Source of the DNA: JAEXNA01 sp041676625
Lineage (GTDB): Bacteria; Vulcanimicrobiota; Xenobia; Xenobiales; JADMJV01
Reading direction: 5' to 3'
Assembly: GCA_041676625.1 (NCBI GenBank)
Contig: JBAYRN010000044.1
Location: forward strand, 1-40,853
Length of the DNA stretch: 40,853 nt
Within the stretch, counting starts at the first letter, position 1. Each line of letters begins with the position of its first letter. The notes below the pieces were generated by a model. It was not told where the DNA came from. It worked only from the letters and a program-made list of their open reading frames with translations, and ran no database searches. A program made the position numbers and the translations under genes. Positions 38,918 through 40,853 of this stretch are shown here, in pieces.

Positions 38918-40853
38918 TCAGGGCGCAGCGGGGGGATTCAGACCTCCCCAATCGATGGCCCAGGAAAAGGCACCGCGCCCGATTCGACTATCCGTGAGGC
39001 GTACGTAGCTGCCTCCGGCCACCAGCGATATCTCCGCATCGTGGTAGCCCCCTAAAAGGTAGACCCCATCCGGTGAAAACGCGGTGCCGGCCGGGCTTCC
39101 TGCTACGGCAGAGACGGCACCGAAGGAAGGAACAGCCGCGGAGAGATCGATGGTGCCCTGAAAGATGTCGTAGTCGTCGTAAGAAGTCTCGTCGTAAAAG
39201 TAGATGATATCTCCATTCGGAGTTCCATCGCCCAGAGGGTGAAAGTGGGCATCCTGGGAGACCTGCCCTGGCGTGGCTGTGAGATTGGTATAGCCGGAGC
39301 CCGGCAGGCCTGTGGTGTCCTGGGTATCGACCAGGTAAACGTCTTCCGGCAGGTAGTCCCAATCCAGCCCATCGGAATCAGGTCGTTGTTGGTAGCGCCC
39401 GGCCGAGACCAGGATGTAGCGGCCGCCACCGTGCCAATCGTTGATGTCCAGGGCATCCCGCTGCTCCTGGGGTAGGGATCCGTTCTCCAGCATCTCAGAG
39501 ACCCCCAGTTGCACCAACCGGGAGCCTGGAGAAGGGAGAAAACCGAGAGGCTGCAGGGTGGAGGGGTTGAGGGTTGGTCTGGTGCCGTCGATATTGATGG
39601 CGAAGATGTTCAGCTCATCGGTGGAGGAGCTTCGAGCGGCAAAGCAGAGCATGGTGCCGGTGGGGTCAAAACGGGGTTCGGTGTTCCAAACGGTTCTCAA
39701 GCCCTCGGCGTTGAGTTCGGCCTCACCGATGATCCGGGTGACGTTCGAGCCGTCCGGGTTCATGGTATAGATAGCGTGCTCTTCCTCTCGGTAAGAATGA
39801 AAGGCTATGCGGGAGCCGTCCGGCGACCAGGTCGGCTCCAGATCGTGGGCCGGGTCTTTGGTCAATTGGGTAAGGTCGGTGCCGTCGGAGTTGATGACGA
39901 AGATATCGAGGTTGCCTTCGTCTCCCGGGTCCAGTTCGCCCTGAAACAGGATCCTCCCACGGGGTAGCACCTCCACCACTCCTTGCACCCCGAAAGTTCC
40001 GGTAGTTTCGGCCCCGCTGGTATCAAAAACCCGATACTCCAGCGAGAACTGATCGCCTGACTCGGCCGCATCCGGGGGCTGCCACTGGTGCGTCGACTCC
40101 CACACCTTCTTGTCGCTATTCCAGGTCATCTCCACCGGACCATCCACGGAGAAGACTCCTTGGTCGGAAGTCCATTCACAATACAAGCGATCTCCCTGGG
40201 GGTCGGTCGCTTCCACCCTGAGGGTGCTAAAACCGTCCAGCTTCACGGTGGCATCGGAACCGGCCGGCCGATAAGTGGGGTGGGGACCGGGAAAAATGAA
40301 GGCCTCGGCGCTGGGTCCCGAATTGGAAGGCTCGGCTGGGACCGTGACTGCGGCAGCTTCTGCCGGCAGGGTGCCTGGGGCGGCTCCCGGCACGTTGCCA
40401 TCCACCACCCCCTTGACCACCGAGATCGAGCCGTTGGCCTGAACCCTGACCGTGTAGGGGTCTCCCGCCGAGGCGAGTTGAAAGCGCGTGGCACCCTGGA
40501 CCGCTCCACTGTCGTACAACAGACCGTTGAGAGCGACCAGATGGCAAGCGCCTTCGAAAGTGGGCAGATCGGTCTCAACCACGCCGGAGGGAAGGAAAAC
40601 GATGTAATGAAAATCGGTCGGTGCTCCCCAGTCGGCCAGCGCGAAATTTGGAGCGTCGAGATCCGCTCGCTCCAACCCCAAACGCCAATCCGGGCCGGTC
40701 CAGTAGCCGGTGAAAATGTAGGTATCCTCGGCATCGGCCTGCAGAGAAAACCCTCGGTGGGGCCGGGGCTGGGTCCAGCCCTGAAAAATCAGAAAACCGG
40801 TGGCGTGCGGCACACTGTCCGGGGTGGTGGGGAAGGCAACGGCCACCGGTTCA
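38918..40853 (-). CDS. TolB/PD40 beta-propeller protein, N-terminus beyond window
   Basis: About 645 residues are visible; the frame continues past the right edge (EPVAVAFP precedes the first in-window GTG), so the start and any signal peptide are missing. The C-terminal half has TolB-type propeller repeats: NLDIFVINSDGTDLTQLT, then PTWSPDGSRIAFHS, AIYTMNPDGSNVTRI, LNIFAINIDGT, and AFSPDGVYLLGG. The N-terminal half is beta-rich with Ig-like segments (STLRVEATDPQGDRLYCEWT). It is likely exported and binds proteins or glycans. It ends 2 bp from the convergent gene, leaving no room for a terminator. Confidence 0.85.
   Translation of the reverse strand, partial: EPVAVAFPTTPDSVPHATGFLIFQGWTQPRPHRGFSLQADAEDTYIFTGYWTGPDWRLGLERADLDAPNFALADWGAPTDFHYIVFLPSGVVETDLPTFEGACHLVALNGLLYDSGAVQGATRFQLASAGDPYTVRVQANGSISVVKGVVDGNVPGAAPGTLPAEAAAVTVPAEPSNSGPSAEAFIFPGPHPTYRPAGSDATVKLDGFSTLRVEATDPQGDRLYCEWTSDQGVFSVDGPVEMTWNSDKKVWESTHQWQPPDAAESGDQFSLEYRVFDTSGAETTGTFGVQGVVEVLPRGRILFQGELDPGDEGNLDIFVINSDGTDLTQLTKDPAHDLEPTWSPDGSRIAFHSYREEEHAIYTMNPDGSNVTRIIGEAELNAEGLRTVWNTEPRFDPTGTMLCFAARSSSTDELNIFAINIDGTRPTLNPSTLQPLGFLPSPGSRLVQLGVSEMLENGSLPQEQRDALDINDWHGGGRYILVSAGRYQQRPDSDGLDWDYLPEDVYLVDTQDTTGLPGSGYTNLTATPGQVSQDAHFHPLGDGTPNGDIIYFYDETSYDDYDIFQGTIDLSAAVPSFGAVSAVAGSPAGTAFSPDGVYLLGGYHDAEISLVAGGSYVRLTDSRIGRGAFSWAIDWGGLNPPAAP

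Noticed and set aside
1..40853. CRISPR arrays, insertion sequences, prophage and tRNA genes
   Set aside because: No regular repeat-spacer series, transposase, terminal repeats or cloverleaf sequences were seen in any gap.

Overview
The window reads as chromosomal DNA from a GC-rich, free-living bacterium with a Gram-negative type envelope. The evidence is an outer-membrane beta-barrel protein, periplasmic proteins with signal peptides, a YfiR-type periplasmic protein and CHASE8/HAMP sensor kinases. Genes are tightly packed, with ATGA and TGATG overlaps and tail-to-tail convergent ends. UGA is an ordinary stop here (at 856, 3160, 5642, 9890, 13192, 21661 and 25391). The gene mix (PHA synthase, hybrid histidine kinases, PilZ proteins, a TerB/J-like protein) does not point to a familiar model phylum. 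I do not name the species; a poorly sampled deep-branching lineage is likely. There are no rRNA, tRNA, CRISPR, IS or phage genes.

Layout. 1-1598: a truncated minus-strand gene, then an RNA-binding RRM protein, a small Lys/Glu-rich protein and a double-PilZ protein. 1606-5642: an acyl-CoA synthetase/MFS pair preceded by TTGCA repeats, a YbjN-like protein and a secreted protein. 5688-10423: a four-gene envelope-sensing cluster made of a CHASE8 hybrid histidine kinase with HPt, a periplasmic thioredoxin with an in-frame UGA in its active site, a Met/His-rich outer-membrane barrel, and YfiR. 10420-13602: NhaA, a second MFS carrier and an ArsC/Spx-like protein. 13610-15928 (minus strand): VapBC, a 2OG-Fe(II) oxygenase, an unknown protein and a DUF488-like protein. 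16006-24240: a MalT/SARP-type giant regulator, an M20 amidohydrolase, a methyltransferase and a soluble PAS hybrid kinase. 24288-28245: YchF, an asparagine synthase and TerC. 28247-30167: a PHA synthase operon. 30203-34717: GNAT, a YdjM-like membrane protein, an ankyrin protein and a TerB/J-like protein with a small partner. 34996-40853: a lipase-like hydrolase, an AAA/DUF4143 ATPase, a PilZ protein, a GspF-N-like membrane protein and a truncated TolB-like secreted protein.

Two observations stand out. First, the thioredoxin at 8395-8853 has UGA exactly where the first active-site cysteine belongs, directly after the Trp of the motif, and the fold continues in frame afterwards. It is either a selenoprotein or a WCGPC motif broken by a 3-nt deletion. 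It sits between a CHASE8 kinase and YfiR, which suggests a redox-gated relative of YfiBNR whose output is a phosphorelay. Second, a direct repeat of consensus YTGCAACCCGYYTGCAAC lies upstream of both the acyl-CoA synthetase (1615-1633) and phaC (28247-28265), 26.6 kb apart. This suggests a shared regulator linking acyl-CoA supply to polyester synthesis.
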